Source of the DNA: SVTX01 sp045638125
Lineage (GTDB): Bacteria > Bacillota > Clostridia > Oscillospirales > CAG-272
Direction of reading: 5' to 3'
Assembly (NCBI GenBank): GCA_045638125.1
Contig: JAZUAS010000080.1
Span: 1 to 25,899 of the forward strand
Length of the DNA: 25,899 bases
Of this stretch, positions 16,908-24,352 are shown piece after piece (position 1 is the stretch's first letter; each line of letters opens with the position of its first letter). The position numbers and the translations under genes are program-made. The notes beneath the pieces are model-generated. The model was not told where the DNA came from. It saw nothing but the letters and a program-made list of their open reading frames with translations, and did no database searches.

Positions 16908-18014
16908 TTAAATATATTTTTCCACGATCTTGTTCATTTCATCCATCTTGGACTCCATATCGGCGACAAGCTTAAACTGATTTCTTGCTCTGTCAAGATT
17001 GTGGTCAGGATAAGCCGTTCTGAAATAAACGTCACCGTCGAGGTAATCCGAGAGGAATCTAATTCCTGTCTCGTATGTAAGTATCAACGCGCCCATAGGC
17101 AACGATCTTATCTCGCTTTCGGTAAGACTTCCCTCAAGACCCTCGATAAATCCCTTTGCGTAAGCCTCGAACATATCAAGTCTGCAATATACCTTATCGA
17201 GATCGGTCTCGTCCTCTGCCGCACTTGACGCGCCAAAACGGATACTGTCGCCAAAATCGGCAAGAACGCTTCCGGGCATGACGGTATCAAGGTCGATAAC
17301 GCAGATTCCCTCGCCCGTCTCCTTATCCATCATTATATTATTAAGCTTGGTGTCGTTATGAGTAACGCGGAGCTTGAGGCTTCCGTCGGCTATACTATTG
17401 TTAATATAAGAGGTGATGTCTTTTCTGTCAAGGGCGAACTTTATGTCGTCGGGAATGAGATGCGCTCTGCCAGACTTGTTCTCCTTGATCGCCTTTTCAA
17501 GATTCTGAAATCTCCACTCGGTATTGTGGAAATTCGGGATGCTCTCGCGAAGCTTGCTTGCGTCGAAATCAGAGAGCTGTCTTTGGAACTGACCGAAAGC
17601 GATACCAACCTTTGTGAACATCTCGGCGGACTCGACCTGCATAAAGCAATTACTGTCCTCGACGAAGTCGTACATTCTCCAATATATACCGCGGTGGTCA
17701 AAGTATCCCCACTTGCCACCCTTTGTCCATATAACGTTGATAGCTCGGCGATAGGGGTCAATTCCCTTTGCCTCATAGCCTTTGCGGATATGCTCGGTAA
17801 CGCCTACGATATTTTCCATTACCTCATCAGGATTTTTGAAAATATCGGTGTTGACCATCTGCATAACGTATCTCTTGCCCGTGTCGTAGGTCAGAAAATA
17901 GGTTCTATTAATGTGTCCGTTGTGGCACTCCTCGATGTTAACTATCTCGCCTTCAATGGCAAAATGCCCTGCGGACGTGATTATATCCTTGTCGGTTAAA
18001 TTAAATTCCTTCAT
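16908..18014 (-). CDS. Aminoglycoside-phosphotransferase-fold sugar kinase, N-acetylhexosamine 1-kinase (NahK)-like
   Basis: 368-residue kinase. It has the APH-fold nucleotide lobe (HINRTYFL and KRYVMQMVN with the conserved Lys-type strand), the catalytic loop THNDTKLNNIM (218-228, Asp221) and the metal-binding VIDLDTVMPGSVLADFGDSIR (Asp241, Asp243). This pattern and length match NahK/LnpB, which phosphorylates N-acetylgalactosamine or N-acetylglucosamine at C1 in the bifidobacterial galacto-N-biose/lacto-N-biose route. The company of galE, galM and a sugar nucleotidyltransferase supports a 1-kinase role. GAGG precedes the ATG by six bases and the upstream gene ends 21 bases away. The exact sugar (GalNAc, GlcNAc, galactose or another hexose) is inferred, not shown. 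Confidence 0.82.
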   Translation of the reverse strand: MKEFNLTDKDIITSAGHFAIEGEIVNIEECHNGHINRTYFLTYDTGKRYVMQMVNTDIFKNPDEVMENIVGVTEHIRKGYEAKGIDPYRRAINVIWTKGGKWGYFDHRGIYWRMYDFVEDSNCFMQVESAEMFTKVGIAFGQFQRQLSDFDASKLRESIPNFHNTEWRFQNLEKAIKENKSGRAHLIPDDIKFALDRKDITSYINNSIADGSLKLRVTHNDTKLNNIMMDKETGEGICVIDLDTVMPGSVLADFGDSIRFGASSAAEDETDLDKVYCRLDMFEAYAKGFIEGLEGSLTESEIRSLPMGALILTYETGIRFLSDYLDGDVYFRTAYPDHNLDRARNQFKLVADMESKMDEMNKIVEKYI

Positions 18015-18035
18015 TGTTTTCCTCTATCAAACAGA

Positions 18036-18938
18036 TTATTTCCAAAGTTTGTGGGGGTATTCGCCGCCGTCCATGAAACTGCGGAGGGCATTCTTGACTC
18101 CCTCTTTGTCCTCGGAGTAGGTCACTCCGTACCAAGCGGCGCTCGTTGCGTAGACCTTGACCGAGCATTTGCCCGCCTTCATCATATCGTCGACAGCGCC
18201 GGGGAGATAATATTCGCTTTTAAGCTCCTTGCCCTTTTCGGAGGAAAGGAAATTCACGAAGCCGCTCTTAAGCTCTCCAAATATCGCGGGCGTAAGACCC
18301 CAGCAGTTCATAGAAACCACGGTGTCACCCGAAAGGTCTGTCCACTCGCCGTTGTCATTGAGGTACAGGGCGTCGTTTCCGTTAGTCTTGATCTTCGTAA
18401 GCTCGGTGATGGACGAAAGCATACCCATCTCGTCGGTCACGCATCTGCCGCGTGAGACCGTACCGTTCTCGGTCAGTGTGTTGCGGAGAACGTAGCCTAT
18501 CATGCAGTAATCGGTAGAAGTCTTGTCAAGCTCCTTTAAGTGATCGGCAAGCTTCAGAAAAGCGTTTCTGCCGTAAAAATCGTCGGCATTGATCACCGCG
18601 AAATTGTCATTTACGAATTCCTCGGCGCAAAGAAGCGCGTGTGAAGTTCCCCAAGGCTTCTCTCTGCCCTCGGGAATAGCAAAGCCTTCAGGGATCTTGT
18701 CCAATGCCTGAAAAGCGTATTCGACCTTGATGTAAGGCTCAACTCTCGCTCCTACGGTCTCGCGGAAAGCGTCGTAGTTTTCTTCTTTAATAATGAAAAC
18801 GACCTTATCAAATCCGGCTTTCACGGCGTCATAAATCGAAAAATCGATGATAAATTCGCCATGATCGGTGATAGGGTCGATCTGCTTGAGACCGCCGTAG
18901 CGCGATCCCATTCCTGCTGCAAGTATTACAAGTGTCAT
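18036..18938 (-). CDS. Sugar-phosphate nucleotidyltransferase (NTP_transferase family)
   Basis: 300-residue protein starting with the signature LVILAAGMGSRYGGLKQ, the nucleotide-binding loop of RfbA/GalU-type nucleotidyltransferases, followed by a metal- and base-binding VINADDFYGRNAF and ending in the SVKVYATSAAWYGVTYSEDK region. It should couple a sugar 1-phosphate to UTP or another NTP, releasing pyrophosphate. First gene of an operon with the NahK-like kinase, galE and galM, where it would replace GalT or LnpC. I use the ATG at 18938, which has GGAGG eight bases upstream and gives the canonical start; in-frame extensions to 19028 lack a site and run into the leader hairpins. NTP and sugar specificity are unknown. 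Confidence 0.85.
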   Translation of the reverse strand: MTLVILAAGMGSRYGGLKQIDPITDHGEFIIDFSIYDAVKAGFDKVVFIIKEENYDAFRETVGARVEPYIKVEYAFQALDKIPEGFAIPEGREKPWGTSHALLCAEEFVNDNFAVINADDFYGRNAFLKLADHLKELDKTSTDYCMIGYVLRNTLTENGTVSRGRCVTDEMGMLSSITELTKIKTNGNDALYLNDNGEWTDLSGDTVVSMNCWGLTPAIFGELKSGFVNFLSSEKGKELKSEYYLPGAVDDMMKAGKCSVKVYATSAAWYGVTYSEDKEGVKNALRSFMDGGEYPHKLWK

Positions 18939-19039
18939 AATTGTGACCTCCATTTGCGCTCTGCGCCAAATTTTTTTGAAAGTCTCCGTTTCGGCTGACA
19001 AGCGGCGCATAACCGCGCCGCACCTCATTCGGAGCTTTT

Positions 19040-19068
19040 ATTATACATTATATTTTAATAGTTGTAAA
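19040..19068 (-). promoter_or_regulatory. Promoter of the nucleotidyltransferase-kinase-galE-galM operon
   Basis: On the minus strand TTTACA (19068-19063) and TATAAT (19045-19040) are 17 bases apart. Transcription should start near 19033, leaving a leader of about 95 bases that can fold into three hairpins before the GGAGG. Confidence 0.85.
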
Positions 19069-19137
19069 TACTTTTTGAACTAATTTAACATAATATTTAC
19101 ACTTCTATTTATTCTATCACAAAAATTCAGCCTTTTC

Positions 19138-19179
19138 AAGCGTTTGTCCGAAAAATGCCAAGCGTAGTCCAAAAATAGC
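19138..19179. repeat. Imperfect tandem repeat in the divergent control region
   Basis: Two adjoining units, 19138-19159 and 19160-19179, share AAGCGT, then GTCC, then AAAAAT and end in GCC or AGC. The period is about two helical turns. It could bind a regulator of either divergent unit; nothing more can be read from it. Confidence 0.5.
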
Positions 19180-19211
19180 AAATTAAGTTTATAAAAATAA
19201 TTCAAAATTTA

Positions 19212-19240
19212 TTGACAAACGGCAAAATATATGCTACAAT
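19212..19240 (+). promoter_or_regulatory. Promoter of the Crp/Fnr-ABC transporter operon
   Basis: TTGACA (19212-19217) and TACAAT (19235-19240) are 17 bases apart. The predicted start near 19247 falls inside the adjacent near-palindrome. Confidence 0.87.
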
Positions 19241-19260
19241 AATGTATCAAATGAGACATT
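19241..19260. promoter_or_regulatory. Candidate operator of the Crp/Fnr-type regulator
   Basis: AATGTATCAAATGAGACATT is symmetric at 16 of 20 positions (AATGT-TC half sites around an AT centre). It overlaps the transcription start and precedes the ribosome binding site, which fits repression by the encoded dimeric Crp/Fnr-type protein. The site size suits that family; the assignment is inferred. Confidence 0.5.
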
Positions 19261-19276
19261 TTGAAAGGAGCTTGAC

Positions 19277-19972
19277 ATGAAACAGATCAAAATATCCGAC
19301 CCTGGAGTAGCTCTTGAGCTGATTCTTTCCACCAAGCTCTTTTCGAGCGTGGACGAAAAAAAGCTGCTCTCGGCTCTTGAAAATGGGAGCTTTTCCTGCG
19401 TCTCTTACGAAGCGGGTGAGACTATCTGCTCTCCCTCGTACGGCGAGCGAAAAATGGTGATATTTTTGTCGGGAGAAGCCGAGATATACACCGCCGACGA
19501 GGGGCGGAGCATGCTTTTGCGCACCTTGGCTCCGGGCGGCATCGTGGGCGTTGCAAACCTCTTTTCGGACGAGGATTTCGTCAGTCGGGTTATCGCGACA
19601 AGGCGTTGCGAGACACTGGAGATCTCCCCCAAGGGATTTGGCAAGATTCTTGAGAGCGACAAAAGAGCTATGTACAATTATCTGGCATTTTTGTCGGAAA
19701 AGATACGTTATCTCAATCGCAAGATCGTGACCTTGACCGCAGGCAGTGCCGAGCGCCGACTGGCATATTTTCTTGACACTTCGATTCCCGAAAATGCCGC
19801 CGACCTCCCCGAGATCACCGTGCCGATGAATAGCCTCTGCGAAATGCTCAATCTCGGTCGCGCCTCGCTCTATCGAGCCGCCGACAAGCTAAACGAGGAA
19901 GGCTTTATCGAGCGCGACGGAAAAACCATTAAAGTCATCAACCGCAAGGGTATGATGGAAAAATACAAATAA
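19277..19972 (+). CDS. Crp/Fnr family transcriptional regulator
   Basis: 231 residues with the family architecture: an N-terminal cyclic-nucleotide-binding-type beta barrel (about 15-125; KMVIFLSGEAEIY, LAPGGIVGVANLFSDEDF), a long dimerisation helix (AMYNYLAFLSEKIRYLNRKI), and a C-terminal winged helix (about 165-222) with MNSLCEMLNLGRASLYRAADKLNEEGFI, where GRASLYRAADKL is the likely recognition helix. The arginine-serine phosphate-binding signature of true cAMP receptors is absent, and there is no N-terminal cysteine cluster as in Fnr, so the effector is unknown. GAAAGGAG precedes the ATG. It leads an operon with an ABC importer starting 12 bases later, so it probably senses the imported compound or a related state. 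Confidence 0.9.
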   Translation: MKQIKISDPGVALELILSTKLFSSVDEKKLLSALENGSFSCVSYEAGETICSPSYGERKMVIFLSGEAEIYTADEGRSMLLRTLAPGGIVGVANLFSDEDFVSRVIATRRCETLEISPKGFGKILESDKRAMYNYLAFLSEKIRYLNRKIVTLTAGSAERRLAYFLDTSIPENAADLPEITVPMNSLCEMLNLGRASLYRAADKLNEEGFIERDGKTIKVINRKGMMEKYK

Positions 19973-19984
19973 AAAGGTAAGATC

Positions 19985-20971
19985 ATGAAAAAAATTTTTA
20001 AAACTATTATCTCTCTTCTTTGCGTCGCGTTTATCGCATCAACTTTGCTCACCTCCTGCAACCGTTTCGTTATGCTTGACAACGAGCTTGAGATCAACGT
20101 CACCGTGCTCAACGGAACCACAGGCTTTGGTGCGGCAAAGCTTATAAGCCGTGCAGAAAGCGGCAAAACAGACCTCAACTACAAATTCACCGTTGAGACC
20201 GATGCCGCAAACATCACCGCGGGTCTTATCAACGGAAGCATAGACATCGCCGCTCTCCCCACCAACGCGGCGGCCGCTCTTTACAATAAGACGAACGGCG
20301 GAGTCAAGATCGCCGCAGTCAACACCCTCGGCGTGCTTTACCTTGTAACCAATAGCGAAAAGGTCACTATCGACAGTATCGATGATCTGGGGGGCAAAAC
20401 CGTCTACTGCCCAGCGCAGAATCCCTCCTTCATTTTTGACGCAATCTGCCGCGCCAACAACCTTAACGTAACCATCGACACCGCATACGCCCAGCCCGCA
20501 GACCTCCGCACAGCCGTAGCTTCGGGTCAGGTTGACATCGCGGTCCTCCCCGAGCCTATGGTGACTATCGCCAAGGCAAACAACGACAAGCTGGTCACAT
20601 CGCTCGACCTTACCGACGAATGGGAAAAGGTGTACGGTGAAAACACCCTTATGCAGGGTTGTATCGTGGTCAGAACAGAGTGGGCGGAGGCCCACCCGAA
20701 GGAGCTTGAGCAGTTCCTTGAAGACTACGAGGATTCTATCGAATTCACCAACGAAAAATCCGCAGAGGCTGCTGAGCTTATCGTCTCCACGGGCGTTTTC
20801 GCGGGTAAAGCTCCCGTAGCGGCAAAGGCTATTCCCAACTGCAACATCGTCTATATCGACGGCGATGAAATGGCAACCGCTCTCAGCGTGTTCTTTGAGA
20901 AGCTCTACGCAGTCAATCCCAAGGCGGTTGGCGGTTCTCTCCCCGATAGCGGAATTTATCTCACAAAATGA
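19985..20971 (+). CDS. ABC transporter substrate-binding lipoprotein (SsuA/ThiY/NMT1-like)
   Basis: 328 residues. A lipoprotein signal ends in LLTSC with Cys25 as the lipid-anchored residue. The mature part has the periplasmic-binding fold type used for nitrate, sulfonate, bicarbonate or thiamine precursors: VLNGTTGFGAAKLISRA, GLINGSIDIAALPTNAAAALYNK, SIDDLGGKTVYCPAQNPSFIFDAI, and a second lobe SGQVDIAVLPEPMVTIAKA. It catches the ligand outside the membrane and hands it to the permease encoded next, whose start codon overlaps its stop in ATGA. AAGG lies upstream of the ATG. The ligand is unknown; no TPP or SAM riboswitch precedes the operon. Confidence 0.9.
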   Translation: MKKIFKTIISLLCVAFIASTLLTSCNRFVMLDNELEINVTVLNGTTGFGAAKLISRAESGKTDLNYKFTVETDAANITAGLINGSIDIAALPTNAAAALYNKTNGGVKIAAVNTLGVLYLVTNSEKVTIDSIDDLGGKTVYCPAQNPSFIFDAICRANNLNVTIDTAYAQPADLRTAVASGQVDIAVLPEPMVTIAKANNDKLVTSLDLTDEWEKVYGENTLMQGCIVVRTEWAEAHPKELEQFLEDYEDSIEFTNEKSAEAAELIVSTGVFAGKAPVAAKAIPNCNIVYIDGDEMATALSVFFEKLYAVNPKAVGGSLPDSGIYLTK

Positions 20972-21741
20972 TCAAAAAAACCCTTAAATATTCGCTGATA
21001 ACCCTTATCTGGATAGGAATTTGGCAGCTTATCGCCATGGCTGTGGGGCAGGAATTACTCTTCCCCACCCCTTGGGCGGTGGCGGTGCGGATCGGCGAGC
21101 TTTTGCTGACCGCGCAGTTTTACCAAACGGTAGGCTTATCGCTCCTCCGCATACTTATCGGAATGATAATAGGCACGCTGATCGGAGCTTTCGGCGGTCT
21201 GCTGACCGCATTCTCGCGTCTGGCAAGGGACTTTTTCGCGCCGCTTCTGGCGATAATCAAGTCCACCCCCGTGGCGTCATTTATCATTCTGATCGTTCTC
21301 TGGATAAGCCGTGACATGACACCGCTTATAATCGCGCTTATGATGGTCGCGCCCGTGGTCTGGACAAACGTGGAAACGGGAATACTCAACACCGACAAGG
21401 CTTTGCTTGAAATGGCAAGAGTCTATAAAATGAGCCGATGGGCAAAGATCAAGCACGTCTATCTTCCAAGCATAACCCCTTATTTTCTCGCCTCTCTCAA
21501 GGCATCCCTTGGAATGGCTTGGAAAGCGGGTATCGCCGCGGAAGTGCTGCTGCAACCGATGATCTCTATCGGAAAAATGATATCGGACTCAAAAATTCTT
21601 CTTGAAACCGTCGATCTTTTCGCTTGGACTGCAGTGGTGATCGTTTTAAGCGTAATAATCGAGAAAACTATGGTCTTTGCGGTCAAAAAAGCTCTGAAAA
21701 ATCGCGTCTCCAACGAAAAAGGAGGTGTGACAAATGGCTGA
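20968..21741 (+). CDS. ABC transporter permease (SsuC/ThiX-like)
   Basis: 257-residue inner-membrane permease with about six hydrophobic segments. It shows a typical N-terminal IGIWQLIAMAVG ... LFPTPWAVAVRIGELL, then VGLSLLRILIGMIIGTLIGAFGGLLTAFS, and the cytoplasmic EAA loop LEMARVYKMSRWAKIKHVYLPSITPYFLASLKASLGMAWKAG, compatible with docking on the ATPase. It overlaps the binding protein gene by four bases and the ATPase gene by eight, so the three proteins are made together. Confidence 0.93.
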   Translation: MIKKTLKYSLITLIWIGIWQLIAMAVGQELLFPTPWAVAVRIGELLLTAQFYQTVGLSLLRILIGMIIGTLIGAFGGLLTAFSRLARDFFAPLLAIIKSTPVASFIILIVLWISRDMTPLIIALMMVAPVVWTNVETGILNTDKALLEMARVYKMSRWAKIKHVYLPSITPYFLASLKASLGMAWKAGIAAEVLLQPMISIGKMISDSKILLETVDLFAWTAVVIVLSVIIEKTMVFAVKKALKNRVSNEKGGVTNG

Positions 21742-22306
21742 ATTTAAAAGCATTTCAAAAAAATACGGCGATAAACTATTATTTGATAATTTTTCCCTCA
21801 CGGTGAAAAATGGCGAAAAGACCGTCTTAATGGGCGAGTCGGGATGCGGCAAGACCACGCTTTTGCGTATCGCCGCAGGCTTGACAGATCCCGACAGCGG
21901 TGAATTTGTGCACGACGGAAAAACTGTATTAATGTTCCAAGAGCCAAGACTTCTGCCTTGGAAAAACGTCTTGGAAAACGTCCGCGCGGTACTTCCGAAG
22001 GAGCAATTTTTCCTTGCCGATAAATACATTTCGGCGGTAGGACTTTCCGATGCCAAGGATAAGCTTCCTCATGAGCTTTCGGGTGGGATGGCGCAGAGAG
22101 TTTCATTTGCCCGCTTTCTCGCATTCGCTGAAGCTACACAAGCCGACCTGCTTCTTCTCGACGAGCCATTTGCCGCGCTTGACAAGGACACCGCAAGCAA
22201 CATGATCGATATTCTTCTCTCCTTTTCAAAGGAACGCGCTCTGATCCTCGTCACTCACGACCCCGAGCAGGCAGAAAGAATCGGAGACCGCATAATAAGA
22301 CTATAG
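21734..22306 (+). CDS. ABC transporter ATP-binding protein, compact (SsuB-like)
   Basis: 190-residue ATPase, shorter than the usual 240-260 because it stops soon after the H-loop. All core motifs are present: Walker A GESGCGKTT, Q-loop MFQEPRLLPW, signature LSGGMAQRVSFAR, Walker B LLLLDEPFAALD with D-loop, and the switch His in LVTHDPEQA. It begins inside the end of the permease gene with a very strong AAAGGAGGTG. It drives import by the preceding permease and lipoprotein. It ends in a C-terminal IGDRIIRL, so it is complete rather than truncated by a stop in the core. Confidence 0.94.
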   Translation: MAEFKSISKKYGDKLLFDNFSLTVKNGEKTVLMGESGCGKTTLLRIAAGLTDPDSGEFVHDGKTVLMFQEPRLLPWKNVLENVRAVLPKEQFFLADKYISAVGLSDAKDKLPHELSGGMAQRVSFARFLAFAEATQADLLLLDEPFAALDKDTASNMIDILLSFSKERALILVTHDPEQAERIGDRIIRL

Positions 22307-22313
22307 GATCACG

Positions 22314-22357
22314 ATCCCGTCTTTTACCGAATGGTGACAGACGGGATTTCTTTATTT
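22314..22357 (+). terminator. Intrinsic terminator of the Crp/Fnr-ABC operon
   Basis: ATCCCGTC (22314-22321) pairs with GACGGGAT (22340-22347) across an 18-base loop that can form a small ACC/GGT pair, followed by a T-rich tail. Confidence 0.78.
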
Positions 22358-22381
22358 CAAGCAAAGGTAATATCATACCGC

Positions 22382-22410
22382 TTGACAACACGGCGCATTA
22401 GTGTTATAAT
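22382..22410 (+). promoter_or_regulatory. Consensus promoter of the DUF2079 gene
   Basis: TTGACA (22382-22387) and TATAAT (22405-22410) are separated by 17 bases, a perfect vegetative promoter. The leader is about 40 bases long. Confidence 0.9.
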
Positions 22411-22455
22411 TAATTATTATTTTACCTTTAATTAACACAAATATCAGGAGTTATT

Positions 22456-24312
22456 ATGACACCACGATCAAATAAATTTCTAAAATTCCGTATTCGCGAC
22501 GCGTTTACCTGGGAGAGGGTGATCTGCCGCATCATAGCGTCATGGTGCGTCTTTGCCGCATTTAATCTGCACCGTATTGAGGGAGATTTTTTCGACCTGT
22601 CCTTCGCGCAGGAAAAGTCATTTACTGACGTTATTCTTACCGTAGTCTTGGTTTTCGCCCTTTGCTCGGTTCTGAACGCTTTCCTTTCGAAATTCGAGAC
22701 CGACACGTGGGTTCTGATGCTTTTCGCCACGTCCTGCGTGACCTTTTGGCTCTACAACTACGAAAATTCAAATAAAAGATTTCTTTTCGGCCTTGCGGTC
22801 ACAGCGGTCTATTCTCTGTTCGTGATCTATTTCGTAAACAAAAACACCCTGCTCTGGAATATATGGAAGCCGGGTAAAAAGACGGTAATTATTGCATCGA
22901 TCGTCTGCGGTCTTGTCTGCGGAGGAGTTATCGCCGCCATTACCTGCCTCAGATATATGACATTCTCAGCGCCAAACTTTGATTTTGGTCTGTTCGTGAA
23001 TATGTTTCACAATATGAAGGAGACGGGATTGCCTCTTTCCACTTCGGAACGTGACGTGCTTCTTACTCACTTTGCAGTACACATATCCCCGGTCTATTAT
23101 TTTATACTTCCCTTTTACTGCCTCTTTCCTTCGCCGTTAACACTGCAAATAGCTCAGGCGGTGGTTTTGGCATCGGGCATTGTCCCCGTAGCTCTTCTCT
23201 GCAAGCATTTTAAGCTTTCGGGAAAAGCAACTCTGCTGGTAGTCTTTATCTACTCTCTATATCCTGCACTTTCGGCAGGCTGCTTCTACGACATCCACGA
23301 AAACTGTTTTCTCACGCCGCTTTTGCTCTGGCTATTCTACTTTTTCGAAAGAGAAAAGCTTGTCCCCATGTATCTCTCGGCGATTGCTGTCCTTATGGTC
23401 AAGGAGGACGCGGCTGTCTACGTGGTGATCTTCGCTATCTTCATAATACTGTCAAGGAAGAAATTCCTGCACGGCTCTATATTGGCGGTGGGCGCGTTGA
23501 TATACTTCGCAGTCGCCCTTAACGTCCTTGAAACAACTGCCGCTCATTACGCCGAGCTTTACGCAGATCAAACGCCCAACCCCTCTATAAGCGGCCCCAT
23601 GATAAACCGCTTCAACAATCTTATAGTCAACAAGGAAGACGGACTCGTGGGCGCTCTCAAGACCGCACTTCTCAACCCCGGATACCTTTTGACGCAACTG
23701 TTTACCACAAGTGATAACGGTTGGAATAAGCTGACATATTTTATTCAGCTCCTTTTGCCTCTTGGATTTATTCCGTTCTGCACAAAAAAGATCTCACGCT
23801 ATTTGCTGATAGCTCCTATCTTGATGAATCTTCTCACCAACTACCAATATCAGTATAACATCAATTTCCAGTATCATTTTGGCATAATCGCTTTCTTTAT
23901 ATACGTCACGGTCATGAATCTTCCCGATATGAGGGCTCCTCAAAGAAAGACCCTCATAAGTATAGGAGCTACCGCCTGCCTCTGTTTGTATATGGTCAGC
24001 GTACTGCCAAATCTAAAAAAATACGATGAAAAATGGAATGAGAATAAGGAAACCTATCAAAAAATGGAGGAGATCCTTGACACCATTCCCGATGATGCTA
24101 GTGTTGCCTGCTCGTCCATGCTTTTGGCGCATATCGCCGACAGAGACGAGATATACGAATTGAAATATCACGGAAACGAGGGCAACGTCGATCTCATAAT
24201 ATACGATCTGCGCTATAAGATCGATGAGGATCAGTACAAATCCTTTATCGAACAAGGCTATACCGTCAAGGAAAAGCATGACGGTATGATACTCATTCTT
24301 CATAAACCATAA
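22456..24312 (+). CDS. DUF2079 polytopic membrane protein (GT-C-like), function unknown
   Basis: 618 residues with about a dozen membrane segments and a soluble C-terminal domain of some 110 residues. The central block FDFGLFVNMFHNMKETGLPLS ... LTHFAVHISPVYYFILPFYCLFPSP ... IYSLYPALSAGCFYDIHENCFLTPLLLW matches the DUF2079 pattern, which is distantly like GT-C glycosyltransferases that use polyprenyl-phosphate sugars: an early acidic residue in an outer loop (DFG) and a conserved HF or DIHE loop. The C-terminal part (EEILDTIPDDASVACSSMLLAHIADRDEIYEL ... VDLIIYDLRYK) resembles the soluble domain of such proteins. CAGGAG lies five bases before the ATG. It is a single-gene unit between terminators. 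A sugar-transfer role is inference only. Confidence 0.8.
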   Translation: MTPRSNKFLKFRIRDAFTWERVICRIIASWCVFAAFNLHRIEGDFFDLSFAQEKSFTDVILTVVLVFALCSVLNAFLSKFETDTWVLMLFATSCVTFWLYNYENSNKRFLFGLAVTAVYSLFVIYFVNKNTLLWNIWKPGKKTVIIASIVCGLVCGGVIAAITCLRYMTFSAPNFDFGLFVNMFHNMKETGLPLSTSERDVLLTHFAVHISPVYYFILPFYCLFPSPLTLQIAQAVVLASGIVPVALLCKHFKLSGKATLLVVFIYSLYPALSAGCFYDIHENCFLTPLLLWLFYFFEREKLVPMYLSAIAVLMVKEDAAVYVVIFAIFIILSRKKFLHGSILAVGALIYFAVALNVLETTAAHYAELYADQTPNPSISGPMINRFNNLIVNKEDGLVGALKTALLNPGYLLTQLFTTSDNGWNKLTYFIQLLLPLGFIPFCTKKISRYLLIAPILMNLLTNYQYQYNINFQYHFGIIAFFIYVTVMNLPDMRAPQRKTLISIGATACLCLYMVSVLPNLKKYDEKWNENKETYQKMEEILDTIPDDASVACSSMLLAHIADRDEIYELKYHGNEGNVDLIIYDLRYKIDEDQYKSFIEQGYTVKEKHDGMILILHKP

Positions 24313-24315
24313 CAA

Positions 24316-24343
24316 AAAAAGAGCGTCCGCAGACGCTCTTTTT
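24316..24343. terminator. Bidirectional terminator between the DUF2079 and oxidoreductase genes
   Basis: AAAAAGAGCGTC (24316-24327) and GACGCTCTTTTT (24332-24343) form a perfect 12-bp stem around CGCA, with A and T runs that serve both convergent genes. Confidence 0.94.
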
Positions 24344-24352
24344 CTTATTTAT

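Larger units (their letters stand above)
18939..19276. other. Divergent control region between the sugar operon and the Crp/Fnr gene
   Basis: 338 bases without a gene. From left to right on the plus strand: a minus-strand leader with three potential hairpins (18953-18970, 18982-18999, 19002-19021), the minus-strand promoter (19040-19068), an imperfect tandem repeat (19138-19179), the plus-strand promoter (19212-19240), and a near-palindrome (19241-19260) next to the ribosome binding site of the regulator gene. The rest is AT-rich with nothing recognisable. Confidence 0.7.

Noticed and set aside
17358..17999. 213-codon plus-strand open frame opposite the NahK-like kinase
   Set aside because: Antisense to a kinase with intact APH motifs; no start signal and no family resemblance.
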